From positions 393,118-457,117 of the forward strand of contig NZ_JAFFSX010000005.1 in assembly GCF_017948485.1 (NCBI RefSeq): 64,000 nt of DNA. Direction: 5' to 3'. The stretch comes from Streptomyces sp. GESEQ-35. Lineage in GTDB: Bacteria; Actinomycetota; Actinomycetes; Streptomycetales; Streptomycetaceae. Each line of letters opens with the position of its first letter. The stretch's first letter is position 1. The position numbers and the translations under genes were made by a program. Shown here one piece after another: positions 42,426 through 53,318 of this stretch. The notes under the pieces are model-generated. The model ran no database searches. It was not told the DNA's origin and saw only the letters and a list, made by a program, of their open reading frames with translations.

Positions 42426-43679
42426 TCACCGTGAGATCGGGCCGGGCCGCGCGGGGCGGGCCGTACGGCCGCGCCGGGGCGTGTGGCGCGCGACCTCGCC
42501 GGGCACCCGCAGCAGCGCGCCGAAGGTGTCGGCCGGCAGCAGCAGGTCGACGTGGGGCAGTGCCGCCGCCATCGTCGTCGTGCGCGGCTCGAAACCGGGG
42601 GCGCCCGCACGCGGGTTGAGCCAGATCACCGCGTGCGCGCGGCGCCGCAGCCGGGCCATGGCCGCGGCGAGCCGCTCCGGCGGATCGCCGTCCCAGCCGT
42701 CCGAGCCGATGAGGACGACGGCGCCGCGCAGCGTGCCGCCGTGGTGCGAGGTGAGCAGCGCATCCAGGCAGTGCGCGATCCGGGTGCCCCCGAACCGGTC
42801 GGCGACCCGCTCCGTCGCCTCGTCGAAGGCGGTCTCCGCCGAATGGTGCGCGAGCACCGCGGTGAGCCGCGTCAACGACGTAGCGAACGCGAAGACCTCG
42901 GCGCGGGTCGTCCGCGCGAGTGCCCGCATGAGGTGCAGGTACGCCACCGTCTGCGCCTGCATCGACCGGCTCACGTCGCACAGCACGACGACCCGGCGCG
43001 GCCGGTCCGTGGGCCCGGTGCGGACCAGCCGGACCGGTTCCCATCCGGTGCGGCGGGCCAGAGCCACGGTCTCGCGGATCGCCACTCGGGGACCGCCCCG
43101 GCGCACCGCGTACCGGCGGGAACGGCGCGTGGGCCACTCCCGCAGTGCCGTTTCCAGCCACAGGCCCAGCAACTCGGCCTCCCGCGCGCCCAGTTGCTCG
43201 AACGGCGTGTCCACCGCACCCGCCAGATCGCTCGGTAGCCGCTCCGGCACGGTCTGCCGGTGGTCGTCACGATGCTCCGCGTCCGCGACGACGGGCGGCA
43301 GGGTCACCCAGGGCAGGCCCGGACCGACAACGGGAGCGCCGGCGTCAGCGGGCAGCGCTGCGTGGGAGTTGTCCCTGCCTACCGTCCTTCCGTGGCCGTT
43401 CCGGCGGGCGGGCGGGTCAACCGCGAGCAGGAACCCGCCGAAGACGGAATCGAATACCTCGTCGAATCGGGTCAGGTGCGGGTGGTCCCGTACGAGGGTG
43501 ACTCGGGCCGTCCAGTACAGCGCGGTCCGCGAGTCGGGAGCGGAGGCGGCGAGCGCGTTCACGAAGTCCCGCGCCGCGGTGAGACCGACGGGTACGCCCC
43601 GTTGCCTGAGCCGGTCGGTGAGTGCCACGGCGAAGGCGGCCCGGTCGATGGCGGGCAGCAGCGGATCGGCTTGGGTCAT
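42426..43679 (-). CDS. coxE: VWA domain protein, CoxE-like
   Basis: 417 residues. The C-terminal half is a von Willebrand A domain with MIDAS residues in VVVLCDVSRSMQAQTVAYLHL (DxSxS), GGTRIAHCLDAL and VLIGSDGWDGDPPERLAAAM; the N-terminal half is the helical CoxE region. CoxE acts with the CoxD ATPase to mature the copper site of carbon monoxide dehydrogenase. ATG overlaps the coxG stop by 4 nt (ATGA). It is last in the cox operon and converges on the LysR gene. Confidence 0.88.
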   Translation of the reverse strand: MTQADPLLPAIDRAAFAVALTDRLRQRGVPVGLTAARDFVNALAASAPDSRTALYWTARVTLVRDHPHLTRFDEVFDSVFGGFLLAVDPPARRNGHGRTVGRDNSHAALPADAGAPVVGPGLPWVTLPPVVADAEHRDDHRQTVPERLPSDLAGAVDTPFEQLGAREAELLGLWLETALREWPTRRSRRYAVRRGGPRVAIRETVALARRTGWEPVRLVRTGPTDRPRRVVVLCDVSRSMQAQTVAYLHLMRALARTTRAEVFAFATSLTRLTAVLAHHSAETAFDEATERVADRFGGTRIAHCLDALLTSHHGGTLRGAVVLIGSDGWDGDPPERLAAAMARLRRRAHAVIWLNPRAGAPGFEPRTTTMAAALPHVDLLLPADTFGALLRVPGEVARHTPRRGRTARPARPGPISR

Positions 43680-44320
43680 CGCACCAGCAGGTAGATCACC
43701 ACGGCGACCACTGCGACCCCGACGACCACTGGGATCAGCCGTTTGTACACGGACGTCCCGGCCAGTCGCATCAAGTCGAGCGGCTCATCCGCCGCCTCGG
43801 TCTGTGCGGGTGCGGTCGCAGGACTCGTGTCCGGTGTCGCAGGACCCGTGTCCGGTACCGGGTTCGCCGGCTCTGCCGGAGCCAGCAGCTGTGCCTCCAC
43901 GTTGTCGACGAACTGGGCGAACAGCTTCTCCGAGATCTCCTTGATCATGCCGCTGCCGAACTGGGCCAGCTTCCCGCTGATGCTGAGGTCGGTGCTGACG
44001 GTCACGACCGTGCCCGCGCCCTCGGGACGCAGCAGGGCGTGGATCGTCGCGGTCGCGTTGCCCTGTCCGCGCATGTCCTTGCCCGCCGCGCTGATCACGG
44101 CGCGATGGGCGCTGTCGTCCTTCTCCACGAAGCGTGCCGTGCCCGCGAACTGGCTGACCACGGGCCCGACCTTGACCCGCACCCGCCCGCGGTAGACGTC
44201 GCCCTCGACGCCGGTGAGCTGGGCACCCGGCATGCACGGAGCGAGGCCTTCCAGATCGGTGAGCGCCTCCCACGCCTGCTCGACGGGGACGTCGACGCCG
44301 AACTCGTTGTCGATCTTCAT
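43676..44320 (-). CDS. coxG: CoxG/SRPBCC family CO dehydrogenase accessory protein
   Basis: 214 residues. Residues 1-150 are an SRPBCC hydrophobic-pocket domain of the CoxG type (MKIDNEFGVDVPVEQAWEALTDLEGLAPCMPGAQL ... GRVRVKVGPVVSQFAGTARFVEKD; ISGKLAQFGSGMIKEISEKLFAQF). A Pro/Thr-rich linker leads to a single C-terminal membrane helix (LIPVVVGVAVVAVVIYLLV), which would tether the enzyme to the membrane as shown for CoxG in other bacteria. Overlaps coxD and coxE by 4 nt each. Confidence 0.9.
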   Translation of the reverse strand: MKIDNEFGVDVPVEQAWEALTDLEGLAPCMPGAQLTGVEGDVYRGRVRVKVGPVVSQFAGTARFVEKDDSAHRAVISAAGKDMRGQGNATATIHALLRPEGAGTVVTVSTDLSISGKLAQFGSGMIKEISEKLFAQFVDNVEAQLLAPAEPANPVPDTGPATPDTSPATAPAQTEAADEPLDLMRLAGTSVYKRLIPVVVGVAVVAVVIYLLVR

Positions 44321-45255
44321 GGTTCCCTCGCTTGGTCGGAGCGGTCGGAGGGGTCGGAGCCTGCGGAGAAGCCGAGTTCTTCGAGAGCCCCGGTTTCTTC
44401 GAGGGCCTCCGTGATTGCGGTGCGGTCGTCGAGGCTCTTGGCGATGGCGCTGAGCGTGCCGACGACATCGCGGCGCGCCAATCGGGAGACGCGCAACGCG
44501 GCGAGCGCGGAGACCCAGTCGATCGCCTCCGCCATGCCGGGCGCCTTGTCCAGGTCCAGCGCACGGATCTTGCCGATGAACTCCGTCGCGGACGCGATCA
44601 GCGGTTCGTTCGCGGCCGGCACCGAGCGGCGCAGGATCTCCGCCGCGCGTTCGGGCGTGGGGAAGTCGATCCAGTGGTACAGGCAGCGGCGGCGGAGGGC
44701 GTCGTGAAGTTCGCGGCTGCGGTTGGAGGTGAGGATCACGACCGGCGGCCGTACGGCGGCGAACGTGCCCAGTTCCGGGATGGTGATGGCCCACTCGCCG
44801 AGGAACTCGAAGAGCAGCGCCTCGAATTCGTCGTCGGCCCGGTCGATCTCGTCGATGAGCAGGACGGGCGGCAGAGGTCCCCGGTGGCGCACGGCCCGCA
44901 GCAGGGGCCGGTCGAGCAGGAACTCCTCGGTGAACAGGTCGGGTTCGGCGAGTTCCCGGCCGTGTGCCTCGGTGAGCCGCACGGCGAGCAACTGGCGCTG
45001 GTAGTTCCACTCGTACAGCGCCTCGCCGGCCGTCAGCCCTTCGTAGCACTGCAACCGGATCAGCGAGGTGTCCAGGGCCTCGGCGAGTGCCTTGGCCGCG
45101 CTGGTCTTGCCGACGCCGGGCTCGCCCTCCAGCAGCAGCGGCCGGTCGAGGACCGTGGCCAGGAAGAGGGCGGTCGCCAAGCCCTCGTCGACCAGGTGGC
45201 CGACCTCGGCGAGGTGCCCGCGTACGTCGTCGGCGTCCGTGAACAGTTCGCTCAC
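44317..45255 (-). CDS. coxD: MoxR-type AAA+ ATPase, CoxD-like
   Basis: 312 residues. Walker A PLLLEGEPGVGKTSAAKALAEAL, Walker B VLLIDEIDRADDEFEALLFEFL and sensor 1 VVILTSNRSRELHDALRRRCLYHW are complete. The IRLQCYEGLTAGEALYEWNYQRQLL element is typical of the CoxD branch. It is thought to partner the VWA protein CoxE in building the [CuSMoO2] centre. Stop overlaps coxG start by 4 nt, and the gene begins 4 nt after the XdhC stop. Confidence 0.92.
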   Translation of the reverse strand: MSELFTDADDVRGHLAEVGHLVDEGLATALFLATVLDRPLLLEGEPGVGKTSAAKALAEALDTSLIRLQCYEGLTAGEALYEWNYQRQLLAVRLTEAHGRELAEPDLFTEEFLLDRPLLRAVRHRGPLPPVLLIDEIDRADDEFEALLFEFLGEWAITIPELGTFAAVRPPVVILTSNRSRELHDALRRRCLYHWIDFPTPERAAEILRRSVPAANEPLIASATEFIGKIRALDLDKAPGMAEAIDWVSALAALRVSRLARRDVVGTLSAIAKSLDDRTAITEALEETGALEELGFSAGSDPSDRSDQAREP

Positions 45256-45258
45256 CCT

Positions 45259-46140
45259 CTAGCCCACCAGCCCCGCGGCGTAGCGGTCCCGGCAGCCGGT
45301 CCCGCAGAACCAGAACTCGTCCTTCCCGGCGGTCAGTTGCGGGGTGTCGGCGCTCACGGTCACCGACATTCCGCAGACCGGGTCCACGGCCGTGGTCGGC
45401 CGGTCGGCCACGGGCAGCGGTGTCCTGGTCGTTCGTACGGCACGCACCACCTCCGCCAGCATCGACAGCGCGATCTCGGGCGCGGTGCGGGCGCCGATGT
45501 CCAGCCCGGCCGGGGTGTGGATCCGGGCCCGGTCCTCCTCGGTGAGACCCAGTTCGTCGAGGAGGGCTGAGCCGCGGCGACGGCTGGCGACCAGCGCGAT
45601 GTGCGGCACCTCCGCGTCGAGGGCGGCGCGCAGGGCCTCGGCGTCGCCGCGGCCCTGTCCGGCCACGATCACTGCCGCCGCTTGTTCGGCGGGCGGTCCG
45701 TCGGGCAGCGAGCGTTCCGTGACGTAGCCGAGGACGTCCGCGAGCGCAACGAATGCCTCGGCGATCGGGGTGTGCCCGACGACCTCGATCAGGGGCGGCG
45801 GCAGCACGGGCTCAAGGAAGATCTCCAATGCGCCGCCGGACAGACAGGGGTTGACCACGACCCGGGCGCCGGGCGTCTGGGGAAACTCGGCCTCGCCCTG
45901 CGGCAGGACGCGCAGCAGCAACGGACCGCCGTCATGCAGGGCGCCCAGCGCGGCCGTACGCACCGAGCCCTCGGCGCACACGCCGCCGACGAATCCGTCG
46001 ATCGTGCCGTCGCCGTACACGATGGCCTCGTCGCCCGGATGCGCGGACGCGGGAGCCTGGGCGCGCACCACGCGCGCGTGCACGAACGGTACGCGCCGCT
46101 CGGCCAGTTCGAGCGCACGCGCACTCACCGTCTTGGGCAT
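45259..46140 (-). CDS. XdhC/CoxF-like protein with C-terminal YHS domain
   Basis: 293 residues. The N-terminal XdhC region (VRAQAPASAHPGDEAIVYGDGTIDGFVGGVCAEG) and the Rossmann-like XdhC_C part (VEVVGHTPIAEAFVALADVLGY; PHIALVASRRRGSALLDELGL; HTPAGLDIGARTAPEIALSMLAEVV) are complete; such proteins load sulfurated molybdopterin cofactor. The last 40 residues add a YHS metal-binding domain (DPVCGMSVTVSADTPQL, FWFCGTGCRDRY) with four Cys, an unusual extension that could carry copper. GAGGAGG stands 8 nt before ATG 46140. Sits between coxL and coxD. Confidence 0.9.
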   Translation of the reverse strand: MPKTVSARALELAERRVPFVHARVVRAQAPASAHPGDEAIVYGDGTIDGFVGGVCAEGSVRTAALGALHDGGPLLLRVLPQGEAEFPQTPGARVVVNPCLSGGALEIFLEPVLPPPLIEVVGHTPIAEAFVALADVLGYVTERSLPDGPPAEQAAAVIVAGQGRGDAEALRAALDAEVPHIALVASRRRGSALLDELGLTEEDRARIHTPAGLDIGARTAPEIALSMLAEVVRAVRTTRTPLPVADRPTTAVDPVCGMSVTVSADTPQLTAGKDEFWFCGTGCRDRYAAGLVG

Positions 46141-46177
46141 CTGCACCACCTCCTCGACAACTCCCGTACGGCGCTGC

Positions 46178-48570
<2,393 letters not shown>

Positions 48571-48574
<4 letters not shown>

Positions 48575-49122
48575 GACGCGCTCCCTGAGGTGGTCGCCGC
48601 GGCCGGTTCCGTGGCACTGGTACCGGTGGCCGGTTCCGGGGCCGTCGTACGGGTTCCTGCCTCCTCCGCGGCAGCCCAGCGGATCGAGCGGACGATGCTG
48701 GAGTAACCGGTGCAGCGGCATATCTGCCCCGAGATCGCCTCGCGGATCTCCTCCTCGGAGGGGTCCGGATCGCGGTCGAGGAGGGCGCGTGCGGTCATCA
48801 TCATGCCGGGGGTGCAGAAGCCGCACTGAAGACCGTGGCACTCGATGAACCCGCGCTGCACGGGGTCGAGTTCACCGTTCTGCTCCAGGCCCTCGACGGT
48901 GCGTACCTCGTGCCCGCCCGCCATCGCGGCCAGCACCGTACAGGACTTGACGGGCTCGCCGTCCAACCACACCACGCAGGTACCGCAGTTGCTGGTGTCG
49001 CACCCCCAGTGCGTGCCGGTCAGCCCGAGGTCGTCGCGCAGGAAGTGCACCAGGAGCAGCCGTCCCTCGATCTCCCGCGTGACCTCATCGCCGTTGACGG
49101 TCATGGTGACCTGCACGATCAC
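48571..49122 (-). CDS. coxS: CO dehydrogenase small (2Fe-2S) subunit
   Basis: 183 residues. The plant-type 2Fe-2S domain has [21 protein letters not shown] (CxxxxCGxC...C) and the second, helical domain has [15 protein letters not shown] and [13 protein letters not shown], giving the two clusters of the molybdenum hydroxylase family. An Ala/Thr-rich tail of about 25 residues is extra. GTG overlaps the coxM stop (GTGA) and the stop overlaps coxL (ATGA), so M-S-L are tightly coupled. Confidence 0.95.
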
Positions 49123-50000
49123 ACCTCCTGTCCGTTGACCCTGGCCACGGCCCGGCGCAACACGCGCACGGTCAGCTCCTTCGCCAGATGCCGCTTGTAC
49201 TCGGCGCTGCCCCGGCGGTCGGTGACGGGGGAGCAGGCCTCGGCGGCGATGTCCCCGGCCCGGGTGTACAGCTCCTGAGCGGGCCGCTGCCCGCGCAGGG
49301 CCTGAGCGATCCCGGGGATGCCCGCGGTGTTGGGGCCGACGGCGGCGAGCCCGACCCGGGCGTCGGCGATCAGCCCGTCCTCGTCCAGCCAGACCGCGGC
49401 GCCCGCCGAGACCACCGCCCAGTCACCGGAACGCCGCTCGACCTTCTCGTACGCGCTCGACCCGCGGGAGCGGACCGGGAAGCGGACCTCGGTGAGTATT
49501 TCCGCGTCGCCGACGGCGGTCTCGTACGGGCCCTGGTGGAAGTCCTCCATGGACACCACCCGCTCGCCGTCCGGACCCTGGATCACGCAGGAGGCGTCGA
49601 GCGTGGTGCACACGGCGGACAGGTCCTCGGACGGGTCCGCCTGGCACAGGGACCCGCCGAGCGTGCCCCGGTTGCGCACGACGGGATCGGCGATGACGCG
49701 CTCGGCGTCGTGGAACACCGGGAAGGCGGCGGCGAGTTCGTCGGACTCCAGCAGCTCGCGGTGACGGGTCATCGCGCCGATGCGGATCAGGCCCGGCTCG
49801 ACGCGGATGTAGCCCAGTTCGCCATGGAGCTCGTTGATGTCGATCAGGTACTCGAAGTTTGCCAGCCTGAGCTTCATCATCGGGAGCAGACTGTGTCCGC
49901 CGGCCACCAGCCGTGCCGTATCGCCCAGTCGGTCGAGGAGCGCGATCGCCTCCCCGACGCTGTGCACCCGCTGGTACTCGAACGGAGCGGGAACCTGCAT
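49119..50000 (-). CDS. coxM: CO dehydrogenase medium (FAD) subunit
   Basis: 293 residues. FAD contacts are [16 protein letters not shown] (AGGxS motif) and [22 protein letters not shown] (TxGGSxxxxDP motif), with the C-terminal CODH_C domain ([22 protein letters not shown]). It passes electrons from CoxS to the quinone pool. First gene of the operon; ATG 50000. On its strand TTGACA (50079-50074) is a possible -35, but the -10 (CGCAAT) is poor. Confidence 0.95.
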   Translation of the reverse strand: MQVPAPFEYQRVHSVGEAIALLDRLGDTARLVAGGHSLLPMMKLRLANFEYLIDINELHGELGYIRVEPGLIRIGAMTRHRELLESDELAAAFPVFHDAERVIADPVVRNRGTLGGSLCQADPSEDLSAVCTTLDASCVIQGPDGERVVSMEDFHQGPYETAVGDAEILTEVRFPVRSRGSSAYEKVERRSGDWAVVSAGAAVWLDEDGLIADARVGLAAVGPNTAGIPGIAQALRGQRPAQELYTRAGDIAAEACSPVTDRRGSAEYKRHLAKELTVRVLRRAVARVNGQEV

Positions 50001-50191
50001 GCCGCATCCCCCCTGTCTCGCCCGGTCCCCACCGGGCGGCGTGTCCGGTCATTGCGCGCCCGGTTGCCAACGGTGTCAATGGCTGGTTAACCGTTCACTT
50101 AAGTCGTTCCGGCTGCCGCCGGAGTTGGGCCGGGCCACGTCGGCTGGTCGCAACGGCGGCGGTGCCGGGCTTCCGGCACCGCCGCGACAGA
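50001..50191. other. coxM upstream region
   Basis: 191 nt holding the presumed cox promoter. Seen: a perfect GGTTAACC palindrome (50085-50092), TTGACA on the minus strand at 50079-50074, and a 13-bp hairpin further up. No cox-type activator gene (such as coxC-like) lies beside the operon. Confidence 0.4.
50156..50185. terminator. Strong hairpin at the ABC remnant edge
   Basis: GCGGCGGTGCCGG and CCGGCACCGCCGC form a perfect 13-bp stem with loop GCTT. It stands exactly where the ABC ATPase similarity ends and may insulate the cox promoter. No T-run on either side. Confidence 0.6.
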
Positions 50192-50376
50192 CCTCGGTTC
50201 CTCTGCCATCGCGCGAGCCAGGTCGAGTCGCTTCTGGAGGCCGAACGGCAGCTCACCGGGGCGGCGGTCGGCCACGTCCGCGAGACCGACGGAGTGCAGC
50301 AGCCTCGCGACGGCCTGCCGGTCACGGGCCCTGATCAGGCGACGGGTGCACAACACGTTCTCCGCGACGGTGGTGA
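50192..50376 (-). pseudogene. Fragment of a LivG-type ABC transporter ATPase
   Basis: The minus-strand frame reads TVAENVLCTRR, then AVARLLHSVGLADVADRRPGELPFGLQKRLDLARAMAEEPR. This is the stretch between the Q-loop and Walker B of branched-chain amino-acid ABC ATPases, with ELPFGLQKRLDLARA in place of the LSGGQ signature region. Walker A is missing, and right after AEEPR, where LLLLDEP is expected, the similarity stops at a hairpin. The other end abuts the truncated hydratase. Confidence 0.6.
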
Positions 50377-50980
50377 CTTGAAGGAGTTCGCCGCGCTGTC
50401 CGGGGAGCGCCTGGCAGGGCATCTCACCGAGGTCACCGACGCGCTCCACGAGGCGCTGCGGATCCTCGCCGCGCTGGACGCTCCGCTGGTGGTCGCCGCG
50501 CAAGGGGCCGTCGCGGGGGCCGGACTGGGACTCGTGACGGCGGCGGACGTGAGTCTCGCGGCGGCCGACGCCTCCTTCACGGCCGCGTACACCGCGATCG
50601 GGTACACACCGGACGCCGGCGTCAGCTGGTCGCTGCCCCGGCTCGTCGGACCACGGCGGGCCCTGGACCTGCTGCTGACCAACCGGCGTGTCCCGGCCGC
50701 CGAGGCGCTGGAGATGGGGCTGGTCAGCCGGATCGTCGCCCCCGAGCGGTTGCACGAGGAGGCCGTCGAGGCGGCGGGGGCGCTGGCGCGCGGAGCCACA
50801 GCGGCGTACGGGGCGACCCGGCGGCTCGTCGGTCGGGCACTCTCGGCCGGCCTGGACGAACACCTCGACGCGGAGGCCCGCCACCTGGCCGCCGCCGCGG
50901 TGTCCGCGCAGGGCAGGGAGGGTGTGGCGGCGTTCCTCGCCGGGCGCCGGCCGGACTTCACACAGCCGGAGGGTGCGTGA
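50363..50980 (+). pseudogene. 5'-truncated enoyl-CoA hydratase/isomerase
   Basis: About 205 codons of crotonase fold, beginning inside the GGDLKEF element that normally lies about 70 residues into the protein. The rest is intact: PLVVAAQGAVAGAGLGLVTAADVSLAAADASF (oxyanion Gly), YTPDAGVSWSLPRLVGPRRALDLLLTNRRVPAAEALEMGLVSRIV, and the terminal helices. The missing N-terminus includes the first oxyanion strand, so activity is unlikely. Any expression would need TTG 50378 or an upstream fusion frame. The TetR gene follows on the same strand. Confidence 0.7.
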
Positions 50981-51017
50981 CCGATCGGGCCGACCCGGCC
51001 GGTCCGCGATTCGTACC

Positions 51018-51033
51018 CAACCTGAACTCGGGT
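51018..51033 (+). promoter_or_regulatory. ACCTGAACTCGGGT element before the TetR gene
   Basis: ACCTGAACTCGGGT (51020-51033) is an imperfect palindrome about 58 nt before the TetR ATG. CAACCTGAACT (51018-51028) recurs exactly at 54954-54964, and CTGAACTCGGGT matches 51805-51816 in 11 of 12 bases. Confidence 0.55.
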
Positions 51034-51090
51034 CTACTCTCGGACGACCGAACGGTGATCGGTACCGTCCGTGGAGCAGAGGGAGAGGCG

Positions 51091-51717
51091 ATGGCAAGGG
51101 CGCGGATCGTGGATCCGGAGGAGGGGCCCAGGTCGAAGCGTGGCGCGATCCTCGTGGCGGCCGTGGAGCGGTTCGGCGAGGACGGCTACGAGAACACCAA
51201 GTGGTCGGAGGTGGCCGACCGGGTCGGCATCGGGCAGACCGCCCTCTACCACTACTTCGAATCCAAGGCCCACTGTCTGCTCACCATCATGCGCCTGGAA
51301 CTCCAGCGCTCCCACGACCAGTTCGTCGAGGCCACGACCGACGAGACGGACCCCGTCGAGGAGTTGCGGGCAGCGGTCCGGTCCGCCTTCGCGGTCACCG
51401 AGCAGGAGATCCGCCAGATGCGCATCCTCCAGGCCAACATGTCCCTGCTGGCCAATCCGCGGAAGTCCAAGCGCGAGGAGACGGAGCGCGTCGTGGCCCG
51501 CCAGCTGGTCCAGATGGTCGAGCGGGACTGGACGAACCTGCTGATGCGCGGCATGGCGAAGGGCGCCTTCCCGGTCCGCGACGCGCACACCATCGGTCTG
51601 GCCGTCCTCGGCGTGATCGTCAGTGTCTGGCGCTGGTACCGGCCGACCGGAGCGATTCCCCTGTCGGAGATCAGCGAGATGATCGAGGGGTGCGTGGTGC
51701 GGATGGTCGCGGAGTAG
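51091..51717 (+). CDS. TetR/AcrR family transcriptional regulator
   Basis: 208 residues from ATG 51091, preceded by GGGAGAGG. The DNA-binding domain is RGAILVAAVERFGEDGYENTKWSEVADRVGIGQTALYHYFESKAHCLLTIMRLEL, and the ligand domain (EELRAAVRSAFAVTEQEIRQMRILQANMSLL; DAHTIGLAVLGVIVSVWRWYRPTGAIPLSEI) resembles the KstR2/acyl-CoA-responsive group. Neighbouring acyl-CoA and SDR genes share a candidate operator with its own promoter, suggesting it represses them. A terminator follows at 51756. Confidence 0.92.
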   Translation: MARARIVDPEEGPRSKRGAILVAAVERFGEDGYENTKWSEVADRVGIGQTALYHYFESKAHCLLTIMRLELQRSHDQFVEATTDETDPVEELRAAVRSAFAVTEQEIRQMRILQANMSLLANPRKSKREETERVVARQLVQMVERDWTNLLMRGMAKGAFPVRDAHTIGLAVLGVIVSVWRWYRPTGAIPLSEISEMIEGCVVRMVAE

Positions 51718-51755
51718 CCCCTCGGCCCTGTCGCGGACCGGCCCCGTCGCGCGAC

Positions 51756-51781
51756 GCCCCGCCTCTTGTCGGCGGCGGGGC
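51756..51781 (+). terminator. Terminator after the TetR gene
   Basis: GCCCCGCC (51756-51763) and GGCGGGGC (51774-51781) form an 8-bp GC stem with a 10-nt loop, 38 nt after the TetR stop. Confidence 0.55.
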
Positions 51782-51800
51782 AGTGGGCTTACAGTTAAAT

Positions 51801-51816
51801 TGAACTGAACTCAGGT
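51801..51816 (+). promoter_or_regulatory. Second TetR-type element, before the ANL fragment
   Basis: TGAACTGAACTCAGGT (51801-51816) contains CTGAACTCAGGT, equal to the TetR-promoter element in 11 of 12 bases, 10 nt before the GTG of the next gene. Confidence 0.5.
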
Positions 51817-51825
51817 TGTTTCACG

Positions 51826-52239
51826 GTGACGCTGAGGGGCGAGGACGGCACGGTCACCGTCATGGGCCGGGAGAAGGACGTCATCATCCGCGGCGGACGC
51901 AACCTCGACATCACCGAGATCGAGCGCGCCGTCGCCGCTCACCCCTCGGTGGCCCGCGCCTGCGTGACCCCCGTACCCGACCCGCTCCTCGGTGAACGTG
52001 CCGCCGTGCTCGTCGTGGTCGAGGACGGCAGCGCGGAACTCGGCCTCGACGACATCACCGCACACCTCGCCGGCACCGGCCTGTCCAAGGCCAAGTGGCC
52101 CGAATTCGCCTTCGTCGTCAGCGAGTTGCCCCAGACCACCGTGGGCAAGGTCGATCGGCACGGCGCCCGCAGGCTCGCCCGTGACCTGCACGCGGGACTC
52201 CCCGCACACCACGAACAGCACCGGCAAGGAGATGCATGA
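51826..52239 (+). CDS. Orphan C-terminal domain of an acyl-CoA synthetase (5'-truncated)
   Basis: 137 residues that match only the small C-terminal domain of ANL adenylating enzymes: GREKDVIIRGGRNLDITEIERAVAAHPSVARACVTPVPDPLLGERAAVLVV, and PQTTVGKVDRHGARRLA, whose Lys in GKVDR is the adenylation lysine. The roughly 400-residue AMP-binding core is absent. GTG 51826 opens the frame but has no ribosome site. The stop overlaps the MBL hydrolase ATG (ATGA), so reading this frame may drive translation of that gene. Either a decayed synthetase or a retained leader. Confidence 0.7.
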   Translation: MTLRGEDGTVTVMGREKDVIIRGGRNLDITEIERAVAAHPSVARACVTPVPDPLLGERAAVLVVVEDGSAELGLDDITAHLAGTGLSKAKWPEFAFVVSELPQTTVGKVDRHGARRLARDLHAGLPAHHEQHRQGDA

Positions 52240-53297
52240 CGACCCCCACCACCCGCACCACCCGCACCCCCCGCTTCGACCGCGGCCGTTGGGCGCAGGG
52301 CGGACCGGAGACCGTCCGGCCCGGTGTCCACCGCATTCCGCTTTCGCTGCCGGAGGACGGACTGCGGGCCGTCAACGTCTACGCGCTGGAGGGGCTGACG
52401 GAGGGGCTGGTCCTGATCGACGGCGGCTGGTCGATCCCCGAGTCGCGGAAGGCACTTGAGGACGCCCTGGCCGAACTCGGCCACGATCTCGCAGAGATCA
52501 GTCACATTCTCGTCACTCACATCCATCGCGACCACTACACCCAGGCCGTGGAACTGCGCAGGCTGCTGGGCTCCCGGGTCTACCTCGGCGCGGGCGAGCG
52601 GCGTGGTCTGGAGCTGCTGGGGGAGCTGCGCACGGACCAGCCGGCCGGTTCGCTCCAGACGCTGCGCCGGGCCGGCGCGCACGACCTCGCCGAGCGGGTC
52701 ACCGCACTGGACCACGGCGGGTTCGACCTCGGTGTCTGGGAGGCACCCGACCACTGGCTGCACGCGGAGGAACTCCGCTTCGGGGACACCCGGTTGACGG
52801 TCGTGCCGACGCCCGGCCACACCCAGGGACATGTCGTCTACCTCGACCGGGCGCGGGGGCTGCTGTTCTCCGGTGACCACGTCCTGCCCCACATCACCCC
52901 GTCCATCGGCTTCGAACTCGGGGGCCCCGCACTGCCGTTGGGCGACTATCTCGACTCGCTGCGCCTGATGACCACCCTCGGCGACGCCCGGCTGCTGCCC
53001 GCGCACGGCCCGGTAGGTGACAGCGTGCACGCCCGGGTCGAGGAGCTCCTCGCCCACCACGACGACCGGCTCGCCGGGACGCTGGCCGCCCTCGGCGGTC
53101 GTACGCGCACCGCACACGACGTGGCGGGGGACTTGGCGTGGACCCGGCGCAGGGTGCCCTTCGCGGGGCTGGGCGCCTTCGACCAGATGCTCGCGGTGAA
53201 CGAGACCGCGGCACACCTGGATGTGCTGGTGGCCCGCGGATGCGCCCGACGGACGCCGGCCGACGGGGTCAACTGGTACGTGGCTACGACTGGTTGA
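52236..53297 (+). CDS. MBL fold metallo-hydrolase
   Basis: 353 residues. The metal motif is LVTHIHRDHYTQAVELRRLLG (HxHxDH), with further ligands in PTPGHTQGHVVYL (His), LFSGDHVLPHI (Asp) and LLPAHGPV (His). A C-terminal helical extension (LAHHDDRLAGTLAALG, winged-helix-like) is that of the LACTB2/glyoxalase II-like branch. Possible thioesterase or lactonase in acyl-CoA degradation, given the neighbours. ATG overlaps the ANL fragment stop by 4 nt. Converges on an SDR gene. Confidence 0.9.
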   Translation: MTTPTTRTTRTPRFDRGRWAQGGPETVRPGVHRIPLSLPEDGLRAVNVYALEGLTEGLVLIDGGWSIPESRKALEDALAELGHDLAEISHILVTHIHRDHYTQAVELRRLLGSRVYLGAGERRGLELLGELRTDQPAGSLQTLRRAGAHDLAERVTALDHGGFDLGVWEAPDHWLHAEELRFGDTRLTVVPTPGHTQGHVVYLDRARGLLFSGDHVLPHITPSIGFELGGPALPLGDYLDSLRLMTTLGDARLLPAHGPVGDSVHARVEELLAHHDDRLAGTLAALGGRTRTAHDVAGDLAWTRRRVPFAGLGAFDQMLAVNETAAHLDVLVARGCARRTPADGVNWYVATTG

Positions 53298-53318
53298 GGC
53301 TCTTCGGGAGCGGCCGGC

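Noticed and set aside
49913..50376. Plus-strand upstream extension of the hydratase frame
   Set aside because: The extension shows no crotonase similarity and lies antisense to coxM and the ABC fragment, so it is not the missing N-terminus.
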